Both the position numbers and the translations under genes were made by a program. The notes beneath the pieces are model-generated. The model saw only the letters and a list, made by a program, of their open reading frames with translations, had not been told where the DNA came from and searched no databases. This document shows, in pieces, positions 16,501 to 23,784 of a stretch of DNA of 42,090 nucleotides. The DNA lies in NCBI GenBank assembly GCA_002898875.1, contig BEIC01000002.1:1-42090 (forward strand), in the 5' to 3' direction. This stretch comes from a bacterium HR26. GTDB lineage: Bacteria > Chloroflexota > Chloroflexia > Thermomicrobiales > Thermomicrobiaceae. Position 1 is the stretch's first letter, and each line of letters starts with the position of its first letter.

Positions 16501-16941
16501 CTACTTGCGCACGACCAGCCGGTACAGCGTCCCCACGAAGAGGCCGCCCAGCAGGCCGACGAACAGCCCGAGTCGCGTCACGTCCGACGGCTGGGTCGGC
16601 AATGCTAGCAGCACCTGAAAAGCCCGCGCCAGCGGCACCGGCAAGAGCAGCCAGCCGAGCAGGCCGCCGGCAGCGGCAGCGATGGCGACGGTCACCAGGC
16701 TGGCCAGCAGCGGATCGCCGTCGACAACACCCTCGTTGACTGCGGGGGTGGCAACCGCCGGCCGCTCCGGCGGATCGACGAGCGCCAGCAGCGCTGGATC
16801 GAAACCGACGGCGATCAGCTCAGCATCGGGCCTGGGCGCCGCCGCCCCGCAGGCTGGGCACCGCTCCGCGTCATCAGCGAGGGGCGCACGGCACCACTGG
16901 CACGACCGGTTGGTAGAAGCGGGCTGGACATTCCCCTCCAT
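16501..16941 (-). CDS. zinc-ribbon membrane protein
   Basis: A 146-aa protein. Residues 12-35 form a zinc ribbon (CQWCRAPLADDAERCPACG). An acidic, Pro-rich linker follows, then two to three hydrophobic helices (LLASLVTVAIAAAAGGLLGWLLLP and LGLFVGLLGGLFVGTLYRL) and a short basic C-terminus. The N-terminal ribbon is therefore probably cytoplasmic and tethered to the membrane. No enzymatic motif is visible and the family is unknown to me. It converges with the lipoprotein gene, 72 bases apart. In the 210-base gap upstream (16942-17151) there is a short palindrome ACTGT-ACG-ACAGT that could be an operator. Confidence 0.75.
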   Translation of the reverse strand: MEGNVQPASTNRSCQWCRAPLADDAERCPACGAAAPRPDAELIAVGFDPALLALVDPPERPAVATPAVNEGVVDGDPLLASLVTVAIAAAAGGLLGWLLLPVPLARAFQVLLALPTQPSDVTRLGLFVGLLGGLFVGTLYRLVVRK

Positions 16942-17094
16942 ATAGGATGCCTCTTGAAGCCTCTCAAAGCGCGTTCGCGAACCGGCCTGGACATCGCTGC
17001 ATACTGTACGACAGTCACGCTCACTGTCCTAGCGTACCCAAGTACTGATTGCACATTACGCTCGCCCTGCCCTAGTCGCGATATGGCCATGAGC

Positions 17095-17123
17095 CCCCGG
17101 CGGGGCAGCGCCGCCGGCCGGGG
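17095..17123 (-). terminator. GC-rich imperfect hairpin downstream of the aminotransferase gene
   Basis: The run CCCCGGCGG...CCGCCGGccGGGG can form a strong stem with a two-base bulge and a short loop. It lies about 30 bases past the stop codon of the minus-strand aminotransferase gene and before the next minus-strand gene. No T-run follows, so intrinsic termination is only a possibility; it may simply be a stabilising 3' structure. Confidence 0.35.
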
Positions 17124-17151
17124 TCAAGCAACCTGTGTCCGCAGGGGTCCG

Positions 17152-18534
17152 CTAAAGTTTCTCGAAGAGCCCCTCGTCCTTCATCCGGCGGATGGACCGA
17201 TCGAACGCCTCGATCGTCCGGTCGATGTCCTCAGGGGTGTGGGCTACGCTGAGCAGCCCGCCACCGTGGAAGAGGTCGACACCCTCATTGATCATCGCCT
17301 GGTGGAGCGCCAGCGAGAGGCGCGGGCTCATCCCAGCCTTGAGCACCTCCGGCGTGACTCCCTCTGGAACGCGGATGTCGTCGCCACGCTGGTTCGCACA
17401 GGTGTGCCCGAGCGCGATATGGAAGACGGAGCTCTCGCCCCAGACGAAGCCAGGGATACCTTGCTGGACGAGCACCTGGTTGAACCCTCGACGCAGCCGC
17501 GAAGCCATCGCGTCGGCATGCTGCTGCACGCCGGGATCAGCGACGAGCTGGAGACAGGCGCAGCCGGCAGCAGCCGAAAGCGGGTTCGCGTTGAAGGTGC
17601 CGGGGTGGCTGACCCGGCACCGGGCGTTCCAGCCGGGATCATCGCGGAACTCGAGCAGGCCTATGATATCGGCTCGGCCGCCGAGAGCGCCGCCTGGTAG
17701 CCCGCCAGCGACGATCTTGGCCATCGTCGTCAGGTCAGGTGTCACACCCGCCAGGCGCTGAGCCCCTCCGGGCGACCAGCGAAAGCCCGTAATGACCTCG
17801 TCGAAGATCAGCAGGGTCTGATGCCGCTGGGTGATCTCGCGCACGCGCTGTAGGAAACCCTCCGGCAGCGGGATCGAGGCCCAGGAGGCACCGCTCGGCT
17901 CCAGGATCACCGCCGCGACGTCGCCCTGGGCCAACCGCTGGTCGACAAAGTCCAGATCGTTGACCGGTGCCACCACAACCGTGTCGAAGATTGCTTTCGG
18001 GATCCCCGGTGACTCCTCCTGGGTAAAAGGCAGCTTCTCCCCCGGGATTGCGTAGTCGTGCCAGCCGTGGAAGTGACCGGCGAACTTGAGGATCTTGTCT
18101 CGCCCGGTGTAAGCGCGCGCCAAGCGCATGGCCATCAACGTCGCCTCAGTGCCCGAGGCAGTGAACTTGACCCGCTCGCAGGAGGGCTTCAATTCGCGGA
18201 TCCTCTCGGCCCACTCCAACTCAAGCTCGTGGCCGGCCCCGTAGTGAGTGCCACGACGCACCTGGGCCGCCACCGCCTCGACGATCTGCGGATGGGCGTG
18301 GCCGAGCAAGAGAGCGCCATGGCCCATGGTGTAGTCGATCAATTCGTTACCGTCGAGATCCCACTTCTTCGATCCGGCGGCTCGCTCGACGTAGATCGGA
18401 AACGGTTTCAAATAGCGCACATCGTGGGTGACGCCGCTGGGGAAGTCCTTCAGCGCGCGCTCGTACTGCGCGCGCGACGACGGGTGCCTCTCGATGTATT
18501 CCTGCTCGATCGTCAACGTTCGCTGCCGGGCCAT
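17152..18534 (-). CDS. class III aminotransferase, glutamate-1-semialdehyde-2,1-aminomutase-like
   Basis: A PLP-dependent fold-type I enzyme of 460 aa. The cofactor lysine is Lys273 in TTMAKIVAGGLPGGALGG, close to the aminomutase G-K-I-I-G-G-G-L-P-V-G-A-Y-G-G; Asp245 in IFDEVITGFRWSPGGAQ binds the PLP ring nitrogen. GHFHGWHDY and SGTEATLMAMRLAR are also typical of this group. The enzyme is longer than HemL (about 430 aa) and no haem genes are nearby, so an omega-amino-acid aminotransferase or a different aminomutase is as likely as HemL. ATG 18534 follows AAGGAGGG at 7 bases; the track's ATG 18561 is upstream of that site and less likely. Monocistronic by context. Confidence 0.88.
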   Translation of the reverse strand: MARQRTLTIEQEYIERHPSSRAQYERALKDFPSGVTHDVRYLKPFPIYVERAAGSKKWDLDGNELIDYTMGHGALLLGHAHPQIVEAVAAQVRRGTHYGAGHELELEWAERIRELKPSCERVKFTASGTEATLMAMRLARAYTGRDKILKFAGHFHGWHDYAIPGEKLPFTQEESPGIPKAIFDTVVVAPVNDLDFVDQRLAQGDVAAVILEPSGASWASIPLPEGFLQRVREITQRHQTLLIFDEVITGFRWSPGGAQRLAGVTPDLTTMAKIVAGGLPGGALGGRADIIGLLEFRDDPGWNARCRVSHPGTFNANPLSAAAGCACLQLVADPGVQQHADAMASRLRRGFNQVLVQQGIPGFVWGESSVFHIALGHTCANQRGDDIRVPEGVTPEVLKAGMSPRLSLALHQAMINEGVDLFHGGGLLSVAHTPEDIDRTIEAFDRSIRRMKDEGLFEKL

Positions 18535-18696
18535 CGAGCATCCCTCCTTAGGAATTGCCAAGATCAGCCAGCCGGCCGCCTCGAATTATCGGCCAACTCC
18601 CTTGCGCGTGTCTATGCCGCCGGCCGGCAAGCGACAGGGGTGATGCTGAATCGTGGCACCCGGCCGGCGCGAAAGGAGACCACATTGTCCGGCGCT

Positions 18697-19131
18697 TCAG
18701 CACATCAGAAGGGACGGGGGCGACTCTGCATCAGGCCCGCGCTGCGGTATCTCGCCTTCAGGCTGCATCCGGACCTGCGCGATCTTGCCTTCCCTGAACC
18801 AGAACGTGGCGAGAAAATGCGCGTGTAACTCCTGGCTGATCGGCAGCAGACCCTCTGGAGCGCTCGGGATCGGCCCAGCGACGGAAATCGAGGCGACTGC
18901 ACGATCGGCCTGGAGCTCGATCGACTGGACCGTGACCTGGAGATCGGGGTAGGCCAGGCGCGTGACCGAGGTATACAGCTTCAGGCTCTCGAGCCCCTCA
19001 ACGGGAGCGCGCAGCATACTCAGGTAGGTGATGTCCGGCGTGGCGATCTCGTCGAGGACTTCGAACCGCGATTGGTTCCAGACTTCCTCGAACCACCGGC
19101 GAATCAGCGTCACCCGCTCATCGAGCGTCAT
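18697..19131 (-). CDS. SnoaL-like/NTF2-fold protein (ester-cyclase type)
   Basis: A 144-aa protein with the SnoaL-like layout: an N-terminal helix TLDERVTLIRRWFEEVWNQ, then DEIATPDITYLSM, a VEGLESLKLYTSVTRLAYPDLQVTVQSI segment and a curved sheet ending FWFREGKIAQVRMQPE. Members bind small hydrophobic molecules and some are cyclases or isomerases; the catalytic role here is unknown. ATG 19131 has GGAGCAGGAG upstream and starts the domain. The track's GTG 19272 would add 47 residues with no family resemblance, although a TAAAAT lies just before it. It is divergent from the PAS/GAF/LuxR regulator across a 393-base gap. Confidence 0.8.
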   Translation of the reverse strand: MTLDERVTLIRRWFEEVWNQSRFEVLDEIATPDITYLSMLRAPVEGLESLKLYTSVTRLAYPDLQVTVQSIELQADRAVASISVAGPIPSAPEGLLPISQELHAHFLATFWFREGKIAQVRMQPEGEIPQRGPDAESPPSLLMC

Positions 19132-19277
19132 GCTCCTGCTCCTCAGCAAGTCGAGGCCATTAGCTCCTGGTGACCGCGTTACTAGCCCCATCACTCCACG
19201 CCGGACTTGGGGAGTCAGGGATGACGAGTCCGGGAAGAGGCTGCTTCCAATGTCTACGTATGCATCCGACACGGCAT

Positions 19278-19306
19278 ATTTTAGGCGATGATGGTGCTTC
19301 TGAGAA
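19278..19306 (-). promoter_or_regulatory. candidate promoter of the SnoaL-like gene
   Basis: Minus-strand TTCTCA (19306-19301), a 17-base spacer and TAAAAT (19283-19278). The -10 matches the consensus at five of six positions; the -35 is weak. The resulting leader to ATG 19131 would be about 140 bases. The element is only 5 bases from GTG 19272, so a leaderless longer product is a formal alternative. Confidence 0.35.
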
Positions 19307-19339
19307 GACGAAATGTCGCCATTTCAGAATACCTCGTTA

Positions 19340-19368
19340 TTCCCTTTCGCAGGGTTCGTTGCTACAAT
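19340..19368 (+). promoter_or_regulatory. candidate promoter of the PAS/GAF/LuxR regulator
   Basis: TTCCCT (19340-19345), 17 bases, TACAAT (19363-19368). This lies in the 393-base divergent region 19132-19524, which has lower GC than the genes and holds no ORF I believe in. Transcription from here would give a leader of about 150 bases to GTG 19525. Confidence 0.4.
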
Positions 19369-19524
19369 GGTGCAGCAGCTCACGACCGCTGCGGAGCACG
19401 GGACATCCTCGCACCGCCTCGGTGTCAGCCTGTGTATCCGTGTTCATCGCAGCGCGAGCGACCCCCTCAAGGCAAGCGGAGCCTCGTCGCGGGAAGAGGC
19501 TAGCGCGCGTAGTACCGGCAAGCA

Positions 19525-21750
19525 GTGAGTATCGGACCCTCAGGTATCCGGAGCGTGCAGGCTCGTATGGAGGCCGAAGTACGCGATACTATCGCCGATA
19601 TCCGCCAATGGGTAAGCCTGCTCCAGGCGATCGCCGACGCGGGTCAGCAGGCCATGATCGTAGTCGGCCCCGAGCGTCGAGTCCTCGCGTTCAACCGGGT
19701 GGCTCAGCAGTTGGCTGAGGCCTACTACCAGCCGCTCACTATGGGTGGTCTCTACGACGAGGCCCTACGCCCTGAAGATCGCGACGACATCGTGTCGTAT
19801 ATCCAGAGAGCGCTCGACGGCGCAATGGTCATCGCGGAGCGAAAGATTCCCCAAGGTGAAGGTCAGATTTGGGTCGAAAGCCATTTCACGCCGCTGCGCG
19901 ATGCGGCAGGCACCATCCGTGCCGTCTGTATCACCACGCTATCGATCGACGAGCGCAAACGAGCAGAGGAGAAGCTCCGGTCCGCGCGCGACCAGCTCCA
20001 GGCCGTACTCAGGAATATTGCCGATGGGGTGGCAGTGCTGACGCCGGATCGGCGTATTCGGTACGCCAACGAGGCGCTGGCACAGCTCTTCGGCTACTCA
20101 TCGGCTGATGAGCTGATCGGCCTGGAGCTGCTGGCAATCTACGAGCGCCTGCAGGTGCGGGAGGAGAACGGCGGACCGCTCTCGCTCGAGGCCATGCCGA
20201 GCTGGCAGGTCTTCCACGGGATGCCGGTGGCCGAGGCCACGTACTGCTTCCAGCCTCTGGGAAGCAGCGAAGACCGGTGGGCAGTGGTCAGAGCCCGACC
20301 GGTCCCCGACGACCGCGGTAACGTCCGCTTCGCCGTCAAGAGCTTCCACGACATCACGCAGCTTCGCCGCACGGAGCAAGGGCTTCGGCTCCTCGTCGAT
20401 GCTGGCGCCATTCTCGGCTCATCTCTGGAGTTCGAGCAGATCATCTCGCGAGTCGCCGAAATGGTGACCTCGCGGATAGCGAACTGGTGCGCGATCCATC
20501 TGGTCGCCGATGACGGCCAGGTGGTGCGTGTCGCCGCATCTCACGCCGACCCCGGCTCCTGGACCGCAGAGCTCGAGGCACAGCTCTCAGGCGATGGCGG
20601 GATGCCAGATGTCATCGCGAACGTGCTGCGCTCAGGCCGGGCAGAGCTGTACACGGAGATCCCTGGGGAGCGACTCCTTGGACACAAGCGTGCCAGGAAG
20701 TTGGTGGCCTTCTGGGACGATGTCGGCCCCCTCTCGGTGATCGCCGCCCCGTTGACCCGCCGGGAACGAGTCATCGGCGCGATTACGCTCATCTCAGCAA
20801 CGGCATACCGGCGGTATATACCAGCAGAGCTCGCCGTCGTCGAGGAGCTCGCGCGGCAGATCGCCCAGGCGGTCGAGAACGCCCGCCTCTACCGGGAGGC
20901 GCGGCGAGCTGCCGAAGAGGCACGCCGCCAGGCCGCCCGCGTCCAGATACTTGCGGAGGCATCGCGGATCTTCGCCGAGGCGAGCCTCGACTTCCGCGCG
21001 GTGCTGCACGCCGTTGGCCGCTTCATCGGCGAGCGACTCGGTGATCTCTGCGTGGTTCGCCTGCTCTCGGACGACGGGCGCTGGCTCGAGCCAGCGATGG
21101 TGTACCATCCCGACCCAGCCGTTCAACGCGCTCTGCGCGACGTGGCGGCGATGACCCCGCTGAGGGCCGATCAGGGGATTTCGGGCAAGGTCGTGCAGAG
21201 CGGCGCAGCCCTGCTGGTACCGGACGTCGCGGCACTACCCCCGGAGAAGCGTCGCTCGCTGATGCCGAGCTATGAACTCGTTCGCGAGCACTTCGACTTG
21301 CGGAGCCTCCTGGCCGCGCCGCTCCGCGAGCAGGGGCAGGTGATCGGAGCCATCAGCCTGGCACGAAGCGCCCCTGAGCGCCCCTACTCGATGGACGATC
21401 AGCTCTTGCTGCAGGAGCTGGCGGACCGCGCGGCGCTGGCTATCGCCAATGCCCGGCTCTATGAGCGAATCATGCAGCGCGAGCGCCGGCTCCTTGGCGC
21501 GTTCGCACCGGCAGCGGGCGAGCGCAGCCCGGCGCTCATCCCCGAGCCGCTCACCAAGCGCGAGCGAGAGGTGCTGTGGTATCTCGCGCAAGGGATGACC
21601 AACCAGGAGATCGCGGACACGCTCCACGTCAGCCAGGGTACGATCAAGGCGCACGTCGAGAGCATCATCGGCAAGCTTGGCGTGGCGAACCGAACCCAGG
21701 CTGTGGTCCGCGCCCTCGAGCTCGGCCTGCTCGTCTCGCCGCTGGAGTAA
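19525..21750 (+). CDS. PAS-PAS-GAF-GAF-LuxR-type transcriptional regulator
   Basis: A 741-aa one-component sensor-regulator. Reading by eye, PAS 1 spans about residues 25-125 (ending in the PAC-like RAVCITTLSIDERKRAEEKL), PAS 2 about 140-275 (AVLTPDRRIRYANEALAQLFGY), GAF 1 about 290-440, GAF 2 about 465-645, and the LuxR/GerE helix-turn-helix 676-741 (LTKREREVLWYLAQGMTNQEIADTLHVS). There is no histidine-kinase or receiver domain, so ligand or redox sensing by PAS/GAF would act directly on DNA binding. GTG 19525 has a poor ribosome site; ATG 19567 (14 codons later) is possible. It may control the two paralogous small genes 22386-23699 downstream (inference). Confidence 0.9.
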   Translation: MSIGPSGIRSVQARMEAEVRDTIADIRQWVSLLQAIADAGQQAMIVVGPERRVLAFNRVAQQLAEAYYQPLTMGGLYDEALRPEDRDDIVSYIQRALDGAMVIAERKIPQGEGQIWVESHFTPLRDAAGTIRAVCITTLSIDERKRAEEKLRSARDQLQAVLRNIADGVAVLTPDRRIRYANEALAQLFGYSSADELIGLELLAIYERLQVREENGGPLSLEAMPSWQVFHGMPVAEATYCFQPLGSSEDRWAVVRARPVPDDRGNVRFAVKSFHDITQLRRTEQGLRLLVDAGAILGSSLEFEQIISRVAEMVTSRIANWCAIHLVADDGQVVRVAASHADPGSWTAELEAQLSGDGGMPDVIANVLRSGRAELYTEIPGERLLGHKRARKLVAFWDDVGPLSVIAAPLTRRERVIGAITLISATAYRRYIPAELAVVEELARQIAQAVENARLYREARRAAEEARRQAARVQILAEASRIFAEASLDFRAVLHAVGRFIGERLGDLCVVRLLSDDGRWLEPAMVYHPDPAVQRALRDVAAMTPLRADQGISGKVVQSGAALLVPDVAALPPEKRRSLMPSYELVREHFDLRSLLAAPLREQGQVIGAISLARSAPERPYSMDDQLLLQELADRAALAIANARLYERIMQRERRLLGAFAPAAGERSPALIPEPLTKREREVLWYLAQGMTNQEIADTLHVSQGTIKAHVESIIGKLGVANRTQAVVRALELGLLVSPLE

Positions 21751-22248
21751 GCCAGGGCTCGCTGTGCTGCCAGCCAGCGCCGAGCCAGCCAGGGCGGCAC
21801 AGAGAGCCGCCCATAGCTGCTACCTTTCCACTGTTCTCTTCACGAGAGACAAGGCCCGGGTGAAGCCCCCTGCCGACTGCCTAGCGTGCTCTGCTCAGGA
21901 TTCCAGACCGCCCGGCACGATCGGGATGCGAGCGACGCGGCGCAGCGCGACCGGCTGGCCACCGCCACCCGCTCACATTCAGGATGCGGTGGGCCTGGAG
22001 TCGCCCGGTCTGGCGAGAAACTTCACCAGAACGAAATTCCGCTGTTCGGGGAATGTACGTTCAGCCGGATGGCCGACGCTCGCCCGCTCGATCCCTCGTA
22101 TCGTGGGTGCAGACGACTGCCCCCGTTCGTGGAGGTGGAGGACGGGCGTATTCGTCGGAGCGGTGGTCGTCAAATCGGGCAAGGCCAGTCGTTGACGGCA
22201 AAGCCGGCCCAAGTACACGGGCGAGTTCACGCCAGGGAGGGGTTGGCG

Positions 22249-22275
22249 ATGAGCAAAGACCCCACATGCGCATGA
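22249..22275 (+). CDS. candidate leader mini-ORF (8 aa)
   Basis: ATG 22249 opens MSKDPTCA-stop. A GGGAGGGG ribosome site lies about 6 bases upstream, better than that of most genes in the window. The last codons TGC GCA TGA form the left arm of the hairpin TGCGCA-tgagga-TGCGCA, an arrangement in which ribosome position would decide folding. The next gene starts 110 bases downstream. Translation and regulatory function are inferred only; the codons themselves do not point to a specific amino acid signal. Confidence 0.25.
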   Translation: MSKDPTCA

Positions 22276-22298
22276 GGATGCGCACCGGGTCATGCCCG
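22267..22298 (+). promoter_or_regulatory. two tandem short hairpins in the leader
   Basis: TGCGCA (22267-22272) pairs with TGCGCA (22279-22284) around a 6-base loop, and CGGG (22286-22289) pairs with CCCG (22295-22298) around a 5-base loop. The first overlaps the end of the mini-ORF. They lie about 90 bases before the gene at 22386. Confidence 0.3.
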
Positions 22299-22385
22299 CA
22301 CCGAGCAGCAGGAAAAGCGCGGTGGGAAGCCGGGCAATTCGTCGATCATGCAGTTCGGCGACGTTCGAGCTGGAGGGCTGGATCG

Positions 22386-22925
22386 ATGGTTCAGGTGATG
22401 TCGCGCGAAGAGCAGATGACCAAGGCTGAGTCGTTTCTCTACGAGGTTCGTCACCTGGGGAAGATCCCCACACGGTGGCAGGGGCTCGTCCTGGCACATC
22501 GCCCTGGTGGCGAGTGCTTCTCCTGCTCGATACTCCCGCTCACCCCTGAGGAAGTGGTTGGGCTCTGTGGCGAAGGCTGGGCGTTTGGCGTCTGCGCGGT
22601 TCGCCCGGGAACCTATGAGGCCTGCAACGGCGATCTGCTGATTGTCAGGGGCGATGGTTCCTGGGTGCTGAGCCCGAACGGCGACGGCCAGGTAGGCCAG
22701 GAGCGGCTCTGGCGGATCACGACGCTCGAGCACGCCGGCCGGGAGTTCACGGCTCGGGTTTACACTGATGAGCAGTGCTCCTCGTGGCAGCTCTGGGAGC
22801 ACGGCATGCTCATCGCCCGGAGCGAGCTGCGGCCGATCAGCCCGTTGCAGGCCTGGCACGAACTGCTGTACCTCGCCGCCGCTGTCGTCGCCGAGGTCGA
22901 TGAGGACGACTGGCAAGAGGGGTAA
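22386..22925 (+). CDS. small protein of unknown function, paralogue A of a tandem pair
   Basis: A 179-aa soluble protein without signal peptide or membrane helix. Its conserved parts, judged against the next gene, are SILPLTPEEVVGLCGEGWAF in the N-terminal half and FTARVYTDEQ...WQLWEHG...WHELLYLAAAVVAEV in the C-terminal half, suggesting a beta-rich middle and a terminal amphipathic helix. Five cysteines in the first two thirds (FSCS, GLC, GVC, EAC) plus one later are absent from the paralogue. ATG 22386 is chosen because GGAGGG ends 8 bases before it; the track's start at 21984 adds 134 low-complexity residues. I do not recognise a family. It follows the PAS/GAF/LuxR regulator. Confidence 0.75.
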   Translation: MVQVMSREEQMTKAESFLYEVRHLGKIPTRWQGLVLAHRPGGECFSCSILPLTPEEVVGLCGEGWAFGVCAVRPGTYEACNGDLLIVRGDGSWVLSPNGDGQVGQERLWRITTLEHAGREFTARVYTDEQCSSWQLWEHGMLIARSELRPISPLQAWHELLYLAAAVVAEVDEDDWQEG

Positions 22926-22931
22926 CCGCGG

Positions 22932-22964
22932 ATGACCGATCGGCACGGCGTTTCAGGGGATTGA
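22932..22964 (+). CDS. candidate leader mini-ORF (10 aa)
   Basis: ATG 22932 opens MTDRHGVSGD-stop, 6 bases after the stop codon of the upstream gene, with GAGGGG 9 bases before it. Immediately after it come GCACGCG...CGTGC segments that can pair with either of two partners (GCACGGC 22943-22949 inside the mini-ORF, or GCACG 22972-22976). The layout echoes the mini-ORF before the first paralogue. Expression is unproven. Confidence 0.22.
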   Translation: MTDRHGVSGD

Positions 22965-23109
22965 CGGCTGGGCACGCGCATGCCGTGCGGACTGACCCGG
23001 CGTCCAGTAGTGCAGCGCAACCCGGAGGGAACCGGAATTTGCGAAGGGTTCGCATCAAAAGCGGGCTGATCCGCTGAATCACCGGATACTGGGGCGAGAG
23101 GTGGACGAG

Positions 23110-23147
23110 CTCGACATCGCAGGGACGCGAGACCTTGCGATGTCGAG
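23110..23147 (+). promoter_or_regulatory. 15-bp stem-loop just upstream of paralogue B
   Basis: CTCGACATCGCA (23110-23121) is the exact reverse complement of TGCGATGTCGAG (23136-23147); three more pairs (GGG/CCT, one G-T) extend the stem to 15 bp with an 8-base loop. It ends 24 bases before ATG 23172 and just before the GAGAGGGGAGC ribosome site. Two smaller hairpins stand upstream: TGCGAA-GGG-TTCGCA (23040-23054) and AGCGG-gctgat-CCGCT (23060-23075). With no T-run it is more likely a translation- or stability-controlling structure than a terminator. Confidence 0.6.
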
Positions 23148-23171
23148 TCCATTTCGACGAGAGGGGAGCAC

Positions 23172-23699
23172 ATGGCAGCTACCGAGTTCCGACTCCATGC
23201 GGTGACCCATCGGCGAGCGCTGCGCCGTCGTTGGCTCCCGGCCCGGCTCGGGGTGCGAGAGATGCCAGGCGGCGGAGACCTGAAGCGCTCGGTACTCGCG
23301 CTCTCCGACCAGGAGGTGCAGGAGCTCGCCACCGAGCCATGGGCGCTGTCCGTGAACCGTATCCCCGAGCTGACCTTCACGCTCTTCGGGTCGAGCGAGC
23401 TAACCGTACCGGGTCTTGGTGCGTGGCAGGTGGCGGCCGGCGAAGCTGACGGCAGGGGATCGGCCTCCCCGACGAGCCTCCGCTTCCGGAACCGGATACT
23501 CACAGCTCGGGTATGGCGAGATCGGACGCGCTACCGCTGGGAGCTCCGAGACGGGGACGTGCCGATCGCTGAGGGATCGGCCCGTCGGCGCCGAGCGACA
23601 CGATCCTGGTGCGAGGTACTCCACCTGGCTGCGGCCCTGGTGACCGGCATCGGGAAGCTCGAGCTTAAGCCACGGCTGCTTCGGAACGAGCAATCGTGA
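23172..23699 (+). CDS. small protein of unknown function, paralogue B of a tandem pair
   Basis: A 175-aa soluble protein with an Arg-rich N-terminus. It aligns by eye over most of its length with the preceding gene product: SVLALSDQEVQELATEPWALSV versus SILPLTPEEVVGLCGEGWAFGV, and LTARVWRDRTRYRWELRDGD...WCEVLHLAAALVTGI versus FTARVYTDEQCSSWQLWEHG...WHELLYLAAAVVAEV. Identity is low, so the duplication is old or both were gained separately. It has one Cys only. ATG 23172 follows GAGAGGGGAGCAC. Function unknown; the pair may be targets of the upstream LuxR-type regulator. Confidence 0.75.
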   Translation: MAATEFRLHAVTHRRALRRRWLPARLGVREMPGGGDLKRSVLALSDQEVQELATEPWALSVNRIPELTFTLFGSSELTVPGLGAWQVAAGEADGRGSASPTSLRFRNRILTARVWRDRTRYRWELRDGDVPIAEGSARRRRATRSWCEVLHLAAALVTGIGKLELKPRLLRNEQS

Positions 23700-23713
23700 G
23701 CGATGGACACCGG

Positions 23714-23742
23714 TTGACAGCGACGGGCAGGGATGATACGAG
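23714..23742 (+). promoter_or_regulatory. candidate sigma70-type promoter of the D-cysteine desulfhydrase gene
   Basis: A perfect TTGACA (23714-23719), 17 bases, then TACGAG (23737-23742; the overlapping GATACG is an alternative). Start of transcription near 23749 would give a leader of about 35 bases with GGAGGAGGAGAGG as ribosome site before ATG 23785. Confidence 0.4.
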
Positions 23743-23784
23743 AGGGCAGATGGTGCTGACCGAGCGGAGGAGGAGAGGCAAACG

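Larger units (their letters stand above)
21751..22385. other. 635-base intergenic/leader region
   Basis: No ORF here has family resemblance; the track's long frames (21677-22195, 21886-22275 and the 5' part of 21984-22925) are Arg/Ser/Pro-rich and look spurious. What is visible: a TTGACGGCAAAGCCGGCCC segment near 22193 that can fold with the GGGCAAGGCC just before it, a nine-codon ORF with a strong ribosome site (22249-22275), and two short hairpins (22267-22298). The region probably holds the promoter and an untranslated leader of the 22386 gene. Confidence 0.5.

Noticed and set aside
22170-22240. Possible c-di-GMP (GEMM) riboswitch: GGGCAAGGCC...GACGGCAAAGCC
   Set aside because: Only fragments resemble the consensus; the ACGCAAAGCC core is altered, the closing helix and tetraloop-receptor parts are not found.
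21984-22385. N-terminal extension of ORF 21984-22925
   Set aside because: Low-complexity Arg/Ser residues with no support; GGAGGG precedes ATG 22386 and homology with the paralogue begins after it.
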